17,046 bases of DNA. It comes from Prevotellaceae bacterium UBA1720. Lineage in GTDB: Bacteria > Bacteroidota > Bacteroidia > Bacteroidales > Bacteroidaceae. Position 1 is the stretch's first letter. The number at the start of each line of letters is the position of its first letter. Of this stretch, positions 1 to 7,772 are shown piece after piece. Under the pieces are notes generated by a model. That model was given only the letters and a program-made list of their open reading frames with translations, ran no database searches and had not been told where the DNA came from. The stretch lies in assembly GCA_002317475.1 (NCBI GenBank), contig DCIS01000185.1, forward strand, positions 1 to 17,046, written 5' to 3'. Both the position numbers and the translations under genes were made by a program.

Positions 1-182
1 CTACTTTTTGTAGCGGAATCATAAAATAAAATTAAAATTGTTCTAAAATATATATTTTTAATTACAGAACCATTATTTCGCGTTATGGAACAGTGAAATA
101 GTTGTTTTGTAGCATTGTTTTTTGCTAGCATGGAATTATCTAGCCGAGACTTTATATGTGTTTCTATTGCCCATTTTCCACA

Positions 183-264
183 TACAAACACCGTACAGAC
201 ACCGTACAGCATACGTATAGCCTACGTAATCGTACGATACTTGTACGGTGTTTGTACGTTCTTT
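183..264. repeat. 11-bp-periodic CGTA/TACG repeat array with dyad symmetry
   Basis: Seven consecutive units of 11 bp can be laid out from 188 to 264. Units 1 and 2 are identical (ACACCGTACAG at 188-198 and 199-209). Units 3 and 4 keep the CGTA core (214-217, 225-228). Units 5-7 each begin GTACG (232, 243, 254). The outer parts form a perfect 15-bp inverted repeat, 183-197 against 242-256, centred near 219-220. Small palindromes ATACGTAT (211-218) and ATCGTACGAT (229-238) lie inside. An 11-bp period is about one helical turn, so a protein binding each core would sit on one face of the DNA. I infer an operator or recombinase-binding array; the binding protein is unknown. Confidence 0.7.
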
Positions 265-402
265 CATCGTGATAAACGTATAAACTTGTCGTTTTACATG
301 ATTGGTTCCTAATATAGCTTGTTTTGGGCATACATAATGTTCCAATACATCAAAATATAATAGGTGTTTTGTTGTTTTTTTTGTTTTAGAACATAGTCGA
401 TA

Positions 403-432
403 TTTAATTATTATTAATAATTACTATATTTG
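403..432 (+). promoter_or_regulatory. Predicted Bacteroidetes housekeeping-type promoter
   Basis: A TATATTTG box at 425-432 matches the Bacteroidetes -7 consensus TAnnTTTG exactly. A weak -33 element (TTTA at 403-406) lies 18 bp upstream; the consensus is TTTG at roughly this distance. This would place the transcript start at about 437-441, before a short A-rich leader and the ATG at 467. It is the only clear consensus promoter I see in the window, and it supports reading the ten genes downstream as one transcription unit. The -7 match is directly visible; the start site is inferred. Confidence 0.6.
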
Positions 433-466
433 CAAAAAAATAATGTTAAACATAAATATAAAACTA

Positions 467-1669
467 ATGAAAAAAACATTCTTTTATGTGATGATGGCTG
501 CTACAGCTCTCTTCACCACCACGATGACCTCGTGCAGCGATGATGATGATGACAAGAAAAACAACGAGACCGAGGAGGCAATGATTGATGACATCAACCA
601 AAGCATTCTGAACAACTTTGTAGTGCTGGATGATGACAACAATCTGGCTCGCAGGGGTATGTATGGTTGCGTCAAGGATGCTGCAGATAGTACATCGTTC
701 ATCTGCCAGGTAGCTGATGCTGCAGCTGCTGTGACTTTCTTCAACGAACTGATGCCCGATACATTGGTCAATAAGGTTGTTGTAAATGGTCAGAAGCGTA
801 CCCTCAGTTACACCCAGGAGGGCAAGCAGTACACCATGACCTACGCTCCTGCCACTGATGAGAATATTGCCACCATCACCCTACCTAACGTGGATGGCTA
901 TAATAAGTATGCACGTACTGTTCAATTGCGTGACCATGTAAGCAACAACGCCATGACTAAGGACCAATTCCAAGAACAATATGTTGTGGGATGGACGTAT
1001 AGTTTGAGCGGCGTGGAGATGCCTGTTACTAACAACAACAATGAAGAAACAAGACTCTATTACACTAAAACTGAAAATTATTTGGTAGAAGATGCTCGTA
1101 GCCCACAATTCATCTGCTTCAAGAACGATGGTAATATTGCCTATTTCGCTTACTTCCCCTCTTTCGCTGGTTTAAAGGACCGCACAGATTTTGTAATTGA
1201 CAAATATCTGTACATAGACGGCTATAGTAAAGATGAGTATAATGTGAATTATCGTCTGTACCCTTGTCACACACTCAGCACCGACGAGTGCTACCTCGGA
1301 TCGAAGAATGGTGGCTATAATGCCTGTCTGCCCACTCCCAAGGAACTCAAGTTGTTTCAGAATGAATTGGAACATTTGTATGATAGATTCATAGAAATCA
1401 ACCCCGACCTTGAAGATAAGAAAAACAATGTTGAAGAACCCGGATATTTGAAGACAATCTTTGGAAATACCGGTGGCATGAATAACTATATGTTCGCCAC
1501 CAACGAGACCAAGAACGGCATGTTTATCCGCAAGCAGGTGAAGTATCTGAAGATGATCACTGGCGCCGATGACGATGTCGTATGGGACAACCAAGGTTTC
1601 GGTTGGGCAGAGAAACATCACAACGTATACCTGAATGCGATGTATATCACCTACGTGGTAAATATGTAA
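467..1669 (+). CDS. Asp-rich surface lipoprotein of unknown function
   Basis: The product is 400 residues. I prefer ATG 467 to the in-frame ATG at 443 because it gives a compact signal (Met-Lys-Lys, then a hydrophobic stretch) and an A-rich leader, and because 443 lies only a few bases after the predicted transcript start. The lipobox ends Met-Thr-Ser-Cys at Cys23, followed by Ser and five Asp, a strong match to the Bacteroides surface lipoprotein export signal. I do not recognise a family. The C-terminal third (Leu-Pro-Thr-Pro-Lys-Glu-Leu segment and a Gly/Asn-rich stretch) is vaguely like the DUF1566/FISUMP lectin-type fold, but this is weak. It is first in the operon and closest to the promoter, so it may be well expressed. 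No function is assigned. Confidence 0.85.
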   Translation: MKKTFFYVMMAATALFTTTMTSCSDDDDDKKNNETEEAMIDDINQSILNNFVVLDDDNNLARRGMYGCVKDAADSTSFICQVADAAAAVTFFNELMPDTLVNKVVVNGQKRTLSYTQEGKQYTMTYAPATDENIATITLPNVDGYNKYARTVQLRDHVSNNAMTKDQFQEQYVVGWTYSLSGVEMPVTNNNNEETRLYYTKTENYLVEDARSPQFICFKNDGNIAYFAYFPSFAGLKDRTDFVIDKYLYIDGYSKDEYNVNYRLYPCHTLSTDECYLGSKNGGYNACLPTPKELKLFQNELEHLYDRFIEINPDLEDKKNNVEEPGYLKTIFGNTGGMNNYMFATNETKNGMFIRKQVKYLKMITGADDDVVWDNQGFGWAEKHHNVYLNAMYITYVVNM

Positions 1670-1682
1670 TATCTGGGGTGAA

Positions 1683-2963
1683 TTGAAATCGCATCGTAAC
1701 ATACGCAAACTCATTCTCAGCCCCATTCTGAACGCAGAGAGGTTAGGAAGACACGTAAAAAGCATTGCTCTGTGCCTGGCATTCTGCTTGGTACAGAGTA
1801 TGTTTGTTTCATGCGGTAACGACAACATAACACCTCAACAGGCACAGTCAGTAACGGTATATGCCATTGTGCCCAGCTATATGGTAGGCGACGAGAGCGA
1901 AGGCAGCGAAATCATACGCACCATTTACTTCCAGGAAGTGGAACAAGGCAACCTCGACATATCCATCATGGCGGAAGATGTGTATGAGAACAAGCAACTG
2001 ACTTCAGGAGAGTATGACAAAGAAACCGACACCATCAATGATACCTATGCCAAAACCATCGAAATGGTATTGGGGGAAGTAGTTCTGGACAGTCATAGTC
2101 ATGCCATACTGGTAGGTCCGGCTGCCGGGAAACAGGTCGAAAAGTACTTTGCTGACAAGAAACAAGATTACACACAGGAAAAGGCAGACAGTCTGCGAGA
2201 ACGTATAGTGGTGATGAACTGCGACTCACTGGATGCACCTGTCAGCACCACTTACATCAGTCTGTATGCTGTCAGTTATCTGGCAGGCACTATGGCCACG
2301 CTGTTCTCAGACTATGCTGTCGTCACGATACCCTATCTGGGACATCCCGTTTCCGACAGTGGATTGGCAGGTTTCTGGCATGGATTCATACAAGAGGCCA
2401 AAGATGAAGACATGGACTTCTGTGATGACGAGGGCAATCTTGACCTCAGCTTCATCTATAACGGTATGGATTCAGAGACCTTGGTAAGTGATGATTCACC
2501 ACTGGCATGCAACACCCTGGGCTGGAACGAGCGAGGATTCAACAACGGTATAGAGGCTTACATGGACCTCCTGGATATCAAGAACGAGAATATAAATTTC
2601 TTCTATCCTCTGGCGGGCATGTCCAACAATGGCATATACCTCTTTGGCCGACGTTACGCCGACGAGGTGTACATGAGTAGCATGGATCGCGATATGGCTA
2701 CGTTCACATCGAACGTGGCATACGACATACATCGCCTGACATCAAGCCTTATTGCCCAGATCCTGTCACAATGGGCCCAACATGAACCACTGCAACTGAA
2801 ACCAGTGTACACCATGAGGGATGGATTCTGCTATATCAGGTATATCCCAGCCTACGAAGACAACTACTCCCCCATGTTCGACTACTATCGCGATACAGCC
2901 ATGGAGAGGGAAGAGAAATACATCCAGGCAAGGACGAATAGCCTGAAAAATGGAACACTATAA
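1683..2963 (+). CDS. BMP/PnrA-like substrate-binding lipoprotein (copy 1), TTG start
   Basis: The product is 426 residues and begins 13 bp after gene 1. No ATG precedes the signal peptide. TTG at 1683 is the best start and gives a long basic n-region, a hydrophobic stretch and lipobox Phe-Val-Ser-Cys at Cys44. The mature part looks like the BMP (basic membrane protein/PnrA) branch of type-1 periplasmic-binding folds: a predicted beta strand starting 'VYAIVP', a 'SYLAGTMATLFSD' helix like the BMP family's YLAG segment, then a Gly-Phe-Trp-His-Gly-Phe helix. The 'YPLAGMSNNGIYLFGRR' segment parallels 'YPLCGGSAIGMYRFSR' in the product at 9194-10330, so the two are probable paralogues. Known BMP proteins bind nucleosides. 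With no permease or ATPase nearby, I infer a sensing or scaffold role rather than uptake. Ligand unknown. Confidence 0.75.
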   Translation: MKSHRNIRKLILSPILNAERLGRHVKSIALCLAFCLVQSMFVSCGNDNITPQQAQSVTVYAIVPSYMVGDESEGSEIIRTIYFQEVEQGNLDISIMAEDVYENKQLTSGEYDKETDTINDTYAKTIEMVLGEVVLDSHSHAILVGPAAGKQVEKYFADKKQDYTQEKADSLRERIVVMNCDSLDAPVSTTYISLYAVSYLAGTMATLFSDYAVVTIPYLGHPVSDSGLAGFWHGFIQEAKDEDMDFCDDEGNLDLSFIYNGMDSETLVSDDSPLACNTLGWNERGFNNGIEAYMDLLDIKNENINFFYPLAGMSNNGIYLFGRRYADEVYMSSMDRDMATFTSNVAYDIHRLTSSLIAQILSQWAQHEPLQLKPVYTMRDGFCYIRYIPAYEDNYSPMFDYYRDTAMEREEKYIQARTNSLKNGTL

Positions 2964-2976
2964 ATAAACCTGGTTA

Positions 2977-5163
2977 ATGAGACGTTACGTATACATACTG
3001 GCAATCGTGGCTTTAGCGCTGACAAGCCTGCTCTGTTCCTGCTCGGATGACGGGAACGGGACTGGCGTGTCTGCGCCTGAGACAGAAACGAACGAGCCTG
3101 TGGATACGATTGCGTGCAACATTGTCGTCATCATGCCGATGAACAACGACTACAGCAAGGCAGAATACGAGAGACTCATCAACGAGGTACAGACCACCAT
3201 GAACAGTGTTGCACACAACTATGACCAGGCAATAAAGATAAACGTCAAAGAATGGCTAGACGAGGAAACGGCAGACATTGAGACGTACATGATGGAACAT
3301 TACAGCGACAAGGACATCGATGCCTTTGTGGGACCCTGCCACGCGGCAAACGTTGACGTGGCTGCAGAAGTGTTGCAGATGGGATTCGGTACCAAACCCC
3401 TCATTTCACCAAAGTGCAGCAGTGAGGAAGTGATGCGTAAGTATGCCGACGAGAAAGGATTCCTGTGGTCGATGGTGGAAACGGACGTAACACAGACCAA
3501 TATGCTGCTTCAAGTGGCCTCCAATTACAAGGCCAAGACGGTGTCGCTCCTGGCCAAGAACGACCTGTACGGACAGACCTTCATCAACTGGTTTGGATAC
3601 TTTGCCCATGAGAAGGGCCTTGAAGTCAAGAAGGTGCTTGTCTACGATGACATGGAGGACCTGCAAGGCGAACTGGACAGACTGGCAGAGGATGAGGCAG
3701 AGGACCTGATAGTCTTTGCACTGGATGCTCTGGAAGAAAAACGATACGTACTGCAGAACCTCCAGGAGTGGGAGGATGGACGTAAGATGCTCTTCACCGA
3801 CAGTTTCTATGAGAACGAATACTACGACGAACTGTCCAATCTGCAAAATGGCATTGAAGGCGTAAGTTTCTGTGCCAGCCCAAGTACGCTATATGCAGAG
3901 AAATACTACGCTACAAACCTGGAACGTGCCACATGGCAGCCCTTCTTCATGGACGCAGCGATGATGGCTTCACTGGCTAAACTGATGGCGGTGAACATGA
4001 AAACGGACAACCTGAACGACATGATACGACTGTTCACCAATGCAGAACTAAAGGACGATTTGGACAACATGACATCATCTGACATCATCAAGGTTTCGCT
4101 GCATCTGGCAATAGCATACTCCCAGAACCAGGGAGACAAGGATTATGACAACATCATACAGATACACGGTTTTAGTAACATGTGGTCGTATGATCCGAAA
4201 GTGTACACCACCCCAACCTCAAGTACCTACTGCCACTACAACATCACAGGGCCGGAGATAACCCCCATCTGCTACTATACGAGTGATGACAGAGGTGAGG
4301 TGTCGTGGTCGTGGGTGTCTATACTGGACTATGAGGAGGATAGCACCGAAGAGGTGCTGAGTCTGCCTAATGACCACTGGGCCGTAGTGGTAGGTTGCGG
4401 CACTGGATGGGACAGTTACCGTTTCCAGAGTGATGCACTGGCCTTTTATCACCTCCTGAAAGATCTGGGATATGATGATGACCACATCGTGCTGATTGAA
4501 GAGGGCGACATAGCCCAGAACAGCAAGAACCCCACTCCTGGCGTGATAGTGAACAGTACCATAGAGGATGCCGAAAACTTGTGGGAAGACGTGCAGATTG
4601 ACTACCACATCAGCGACCTTACAGCACAGGACCTCACGGATATACTACTGGGCAACCAGAGTGAGAGGGTGCCAGAGGTGATACACAGTGGAAAGGACGA
4701 CAACATCACCCTGTTCTGGGTAGGACACGGCGACCAACGCGAAGGTCTGATGCTGAGGGACAAAGTGTACTGGGACCAGGATGTCTTCAAAAACATCATA
4801 GATAAGGTTAATGCCAAGGGCAACTACCAAGCACTTATCAGCATCATGGATGCCTGCTTTGCAGGAGATATCTGCAAGAACCTGGACGGCAAAGAGGATC
4901 ACATGCTGTTCATCACCTCATGTATGGAAGGTGAATACTCACATCCAGCAGAGTCCAAGGGTTCTACGTGGCTTAGCAATGCATTCAGCCAGAAACTCTT
5001 GCCCTATCTATATGGCGGAGAACATCGTGATGATGGCATGAGTAAGGTCCTGGTAGAAATCCGGAAGAGCGTGACCGGACAGCATGCTACGGTATACAAT
5101 GCCAGCCGATTCTACAACCTGGGCAGAACCTCGCTCTGGTCGTATCTGATACTTAAACAGTAA
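2977..5163 (+). CDS. Type-1 binding-fold fused to C13 legumain-like cysteine protease (copy 1, diverged pocket)
   Basis: The product is a 728-residue lipoprotein with its lipid-anchor Cys at 22, followed by Ser-Asp-Asp. Residues about 46-400 resemble type-1 periplasmic-binding (Leu/Ile/Val, ANF-receptor) folds: 'IVVIMPMN', 'AFVGPCHAANV', 'PLISPKCSSEEV' and 'YGQTFINWFG'. Residues about 465-725 are a peptidase C13 domain, with a beta strand ending before Tyr481-Arg482, an 'NPTPG' motif at 518-522, catalytic His584 in a Gly-His-Gly context, and Cys627 in 'MDACFAG'. Legumain positions for the catalytic Asn, the S1 His and the S1 Glu read Ser480, Phe483 and Asp625 here, so Asn specificity is doubtful although the His/Cys dyad is intact. 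The gene sits 13 bp after the BMP-like gene and is followed by a MACPF gene. It may be a ligand-gated protease; this is inference. Confidence 0.85.
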   Translation: MRRYVYILAIVALALTSLLCSCSDDGNGTGVSAPETETNEPVDTIACNIVVIMPMNNDYSKAEYERLINEVQTTMNSVAHNYDQAIKINVKEWLDEETADIETYMMEHYSDKDIDAFVGPCHAANVDVAAEVLQMGFGTKPLISPKCSSEEVMRKYADEKGFLWSMVETDVTQTNMLLQVASNYKAKTVSLLAKNDLYGQTFINWFGYFAHEKGLEVKKVLVYDDMEDLQGELDRLAEDEAEDLIVFALDALEEKRYVLQNLQEWEDGRKMLFTDSFYENEYYDELSNLQNGIEGVSFCASPSTLYAEKYYATNLERATWQPFFMDAAMMASLAKLMAVNMKTDNLNDMIRLFTNAELKDDLDNMTSSDIIKVSLHLAIAYSQNQGDKDYDNIIQIHGFSNMWSYDPKVYTTPTSSTYCHYNITGPEITPICYYTSDDRGEVSWSWVSILDYEEDSTEEVLSLPNDHWAVVVGCGTGWDSYRFQSDALAFYHLLKDLGYDDDHIVLIEEGDIAQNSKNPTPGVIVNSTIEDAENLWEDVQIDYHISDLTAQDLTDILLGNQSERVPEVIHSGKDDNITLFWVGHGDQREGLMLRDKVYWDQDVFKNIIDKVNAKGNYQALISIMDACFAGDICKNLDGKEDHMLFITSCMEGEYSHPAESKGSTWLSNAFSQKLLPYLYGGEHRDDGMSKVLVEIRKSVTGQHATVYNASRFYNLGRTSLWSYLILKQ

Positions 5164-5179
5164 ATTACGAATTGTTGAA

Positions 5180-6253
5180 TTGAAAAGATATCTATACATA
5201 TTGATATGGCCACTGGTCCTGCTTTTGCTTGGTTGTGAGAAGGAGGCAATGGAAATCAGGAGAAGTCCTGGTACGGAAACCGATGTCAGCGATGACAGCA
5301 CCACGACCCGACTCCTAACCAATGCCACTTACGAATTGGCAGCAGGCTACACCTATGACCCCACCTTGCAGATGGGAGCTGCAGTAGGCTATCAGATATT
5401 CAACATACAAGGTCTTGACAAGGCTCAGAGGCGTCTGGGAAGCAGTTACATCTGGGATGATAGTGATGCTGGCACTACTCAGGAGGTGGTAACGGCACAT
5501 ACACAAGAAGATCTGCGCACCGTCCTTCAGTTGTCTGGTTCGTTGGGACTGAGCCTGTATGGTACGAATGTCACGGTATCGGGTGGTTTCACTAAGGAAG
5601 ACCTGGAAAGCCGTACCAAGGAATACGGACTAATGAGACTGAACACTACTTGCTTCAGTCGCGACATCCAATACGGCAACGTGGTGGCCGACTTTGAAAA
5701 CCATCCTGCATTGGACCGTGAGGTGTTTACCCCCGTCTTTGCCGAGGAGAGGCGCGTACTACAGGCTTACAACAGCAACAATGATTATCAGGGCTTGCGC
5801 AACAAGGTTCACAATTTTCTACTGCGATGGGGATGCTGCTTCGTCTCGCATAGTGTGATGGGGTGCAGTCTGTACTATGAGGTGTCAGTAGACAAGAGTG
5901 TACTGAACAAAGAGGTGACCATCGATGCAGCTCTCCTGGCATCAGCAAGTAAGGTGCTTAGTGCTGGAGGGAGCATTGAAATGGATAATATATATGAAAA
6001 GATAGAAAATCACTATGAGTACCAACTGGAAGCCCGTGGAGGTGACGTCCAACTCATCAGTCTCATCCATACGGGTGGAGCCTTGACGAACGAGATGTTT
6101 CTGGCGTGGAGCAAAAGCCTGCACACATGCGAAGGGCAGTTGGCCGACAATGCCGTGTTGGTGAGTGTTCATCTGGTCAGTATGGCACAACTCTTCACCG
6201 ACAAGGTTAGCAACGAGATGCAACGCCAGATAGACAATTGGCCCAATTACTGA
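5180..6253 (+). CDS. Short MACPF-domain lipoprotein with degenerate signature, TTG start
   Basis: The product is 357 residues. TTG at 5180 is the only start near the signal peptide and sits in the same nine-base context (GAATTGAAA) as the TTG start at 1683. The lipobox Leu-Leu-Gly-Cys gives Cys19, followed by Glu-Lys-Glu. A MACPF domain fills nearly all of the mature protein. It has a Gly-Tyr-Thr-Tyr opening at 56-59, the core signature at 217-221 reading W-G-C-C-F where the family has Y-G-T-H-F, then a Gly and 'SLYYE'. A Gly-Gly-Asp-Val turn and a Trp helix complete the carboxyl end. MACPF proteins oligomerise into pores; in Bacteroidales, related secreted proteins (BSAPs) kill sibling strains. 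There is no N-terminal BACON domain. The altered signature suggests an accessory or regulatory subunit, but activity cannot be judged from sequence. Confidence 0.85.
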   Translation: MKRYLYILIWPLVLLLLGCEKEAMEIRRSPGTETDVSDDSTTTRLLTNATYELAAGYTYDPTLQMGAAVGYQIFNIQGLDKAQRRLGSSYIWDDSDAGTTQEVVTAHTQEDLRTVLQLSGSLGLSLYGTNVTVSGGFTKEDLESRTKEYGLMRLNTTCFSRDIQYGNVVADFENHPALDREVFTPVFAEERRVLQAYNSNNDYQGLRNKVHNFLLRWGCCFVSHSVMGCSLYYEVSVDKSVLNKEVTIDAALLASASKVLSAGGSIEMDNIYEKIENHYEYQLEARGGDVQLISLIHTGGALTNEMFLAWSKSLHTCEGQLADNAVLVSVHLVSMAQLFTDKVSNEMQRQIDNWPNY

Positions 6254-6297
6254 GATTAAACAAACAAATATTTATAAACACTTTAATTATTACAATC

Positions 6298-7725
6298 ATG
6301 AGAAAGTATTTTTTTGCTGCTATTGCAGCTGCCACTGCTCTTGGTTTTAGCAGTTGTAGAAATGATGAACTCGTCATTGATGAACCTATTAACAGCGAGG
6401 CTGAAATCGGTAGCATCAAGGATCTCTACACCTTTACCGACGAGAAGGGTAATGAAATTCAGAACGTAGGTGGTTCCTTTGGTACCTACTACATGCACAT
6501 TAACACCGATGGTGCATGGAAACTGAGCACAGATGACGTGTTCGTGACACTGACCAAGACACATGGTGTGGGCAAGAACATCGTACCTGTCTATTTCGCC
6601 GAGAACTGGCAGGGCGAGGATCGTAACGGTAAGATCAAGATTCAGGTTGAAAATCAGGCAAAAACCCGTTCTACTGACACATCTGTTGACTCGACTATCA
6701 TCAAGCAGTACATGGGCTACTCCATCAGTGATCTGGAGAATCGTATCTCAAGTAATATCGCTACCGGTTATGGCTATCGCTTCGAAAGCTCTACTCTGGT
6801 CATGAACCCCACCATCGAAATCTTCAACATGGTCAACGTTGTTAAGGATGGTCGATATGTGCGTGATGATAACTATCCCTCTGCATACGAGACTCGCTAC
6901 TCGTCATCAACCCGTGACAGCCTGAACCAGCAGATCTCTGGTAGTGGTCACATCAATGCAAAGTGGGGTGGTTTCAAACTGGGTATCAATGGTGGTGCTA
7001 ACATTGGCAGTACCGAGGACGAAAAGAACGAGTATGCAGCCATGCATGCTTCACGTACCTATTTCACACGCCAGATTGAGTGGGCAAACGCTTTGGCTGA
7101 TCATGGCACCGAGAACCAGGTACTCTCTTCTGGTTTCGTCTATCTGCGCGAACGTCTTACCAAGGAAATCAAAGAAGTTGATGCAAGCAGCCTGGATGAG
7201 GAAGTAAAGCGCAAGAAGATCAACGGTATTGTTAGCGACTTCGTGGAGAGTGTTGGTAGCGTATTCGTGAGCAAGAGCTCTGTAGGTGCTTCATTCGACT
7301 ACATCATGGCTGTCGACAAGACATTCCTTAACGATTCTATCACTGCTCGTGCTACCTTGGATCTGGGTTATAGCAAGAAGGTGAAGAACGAGGAAGAGGA
7401 AGAAGAGAAAGCAAAGAAGGACAGTATCAATAGTGCCAACGGTACAGTTGATGGTACTTTCTCAAGATTGACAGAGAAGGCTTACGAGCGTAGTTCAGCT
7501 GAAATCTCAGTCTTTGGCGGTGACGTTGACAAGGTTAGTATCCTGGCTCGTGGCGGTTCTCTTGACATGAGCACCTTCCAGGCATGGTTGCAGAGCGTAA
7601 AGCCCGAGAACTGTGTTGTATCTGATATGCAGTTTGTAAGCATCCAGGTACTCATCGAGGATGTTGACGTTCGTCGCTACGTGCGCAACTACATCGAGCG
7701 TGCTGACTGCATGAAGGACGAATAA
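6298..7725 (+). CDS. BACON-like plus MACPF lipoprotein with Glu-rich insertion
   Basis: The product is 475 residues. I choose ATG 6298 over a TTG at 6238 (which overlaps the previous stop) because it directly begins the signal peptide (Met-Arg-Lys-Tyr) and follows an A/T-rich leader of 44 bp. Lipobox Phe-Ser-Ser-Cys gives Cys20. Residues about 40-122 look like a BACON/Ig-like module ('YYMHINTDGAWKLS', then a Gly/Asn-rich end). MACPF runs from Gly157-Tyr-Gly-Tyr to about 460; the signature at 319-323 reads V-G-S-V-F, not Y-G-T-H-F, and 'GGDVDKV' follows. Six consecutive Glu (365-370) and flanking Lys lie in the predicted second membrane-inserting segment. Codon use is strongly skewed to CGT/CGC for Arg and to GGT, unlike its neighbours, which suggests high expression. 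A hairpin follows the stop. Confidence 0.87.
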   Translation: MRKYFFAAIAAATALGFSSCRNDELVIDEPINSEAEIGSIKDLYTFTDEKGNEIQNVGGSFGTYYMHINTDGAWKLSTDDVFVTLTKTHGVGKNIVPVYFAENWQGEDRNGKIKIQVENQAKTRSTDTSVDSTIIKQYMGYSISDLENRISSNIATGYGYRFESSTLVMNPTIEIFNMVNVVKDGRYVRDDNYPSAYETRYSSSTRDSLNQQISGSGHINAKWGGFKLGINGGANIGSTEDEKNEYAAMHASRTYFTRQIEWANALADHGTENQVLSSGFVYLRERLTKEIKEVDASSLDEEVKRKKINGIVSDFVESVGSVFVSKSSVGASFDYIMAVDKTFLNDSITARATLDLGYSKKVKNEEEEEEKAKKDSINSANGTVDGTFSRLTEKAYERSSAEISVFGGDVDKVSILARGGSLDMSTFQAWLQSVKPENCVVSDMQFVSIQVLIEDVDVRRYVRNYIERADCMKDE

Positions 7726-7741
7726 CAAGTAAGTAACCAAC

Positions 7742-7757
7742 GGGGCTTTTTGGCCCC
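7742..7757 (+). terminator. Short GC hairpin, possible attenuator or 3' end stabiliser
   Basis: GGGGC at 7742-7746 pairs perfectly with GCCCC at 7753-7757 around a 6-base loop (TTTTTG). The downstream sequence is TTAAAATT, which lacks a good U-tract, so full termination is unlikely. It lies 16 bp after the stop of the gene at 6298-7725 and 15 bp before the next ATG. It could attenuate transcription or protect the upstream message from 3' decay, giving more of the upstream product. It could also mask the start of the next gene. Confidence 0.45.
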
Positions 7758-7772
7758 TTAAAATTCCATTCT

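Larger units (their letters stand above)
1..442. other. Non-coding A/T-rich leader of the lipoprotein operon
   Basis: I see no credible gene in this stretch. It is rich in A/T with T-runs. The short open frames inside it have no signal peptide, no recognisable domain and overlap the repeat array. It holds a small hairpin at the left edge (CTAC at 1-4, GTAG at 10-13), which could be the tail of an upstream terminator cut by the window edge. It also holds a short TAGCA/TGCTA inverted repeat (110-114 and 123-127), the 11-bp-periodic array (183-264) and a Bacteroidetes-type promoter near its end. It is probably the regulatory region of the operon that starts at 467. Confidence 0.6.

Noticed and set aside
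1..13. Hairpin at the left edge as an upstream terminator
   Set aside because: Only a 4-bp stem is visible and no upstream gene is seen; the window edge may cut a larger structure, so no terminator is called.
183..264. CRISPR-like array in the leader
   Set aside because: The units are only 11 bp, directly abutting and imperfect, with no spacers and no cas genes; this is a tandem/dyad array, not a CRISPR.
115..345. Small open frames on both strands over the repeat array
   Set aside because: They cover the repetitive DNA, have no signal peptide, domain or leader features, and the two strands mirror one another because of the palindromic sequence.
7742..7757. Strong intrinsic terminator ending the operon
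   Set aside because: The stem is only 5 bp and the following sequence is TTAAAATT rather than a U-run, and the next gene follows in 15 bp; I keep it only as a possible attenuator.
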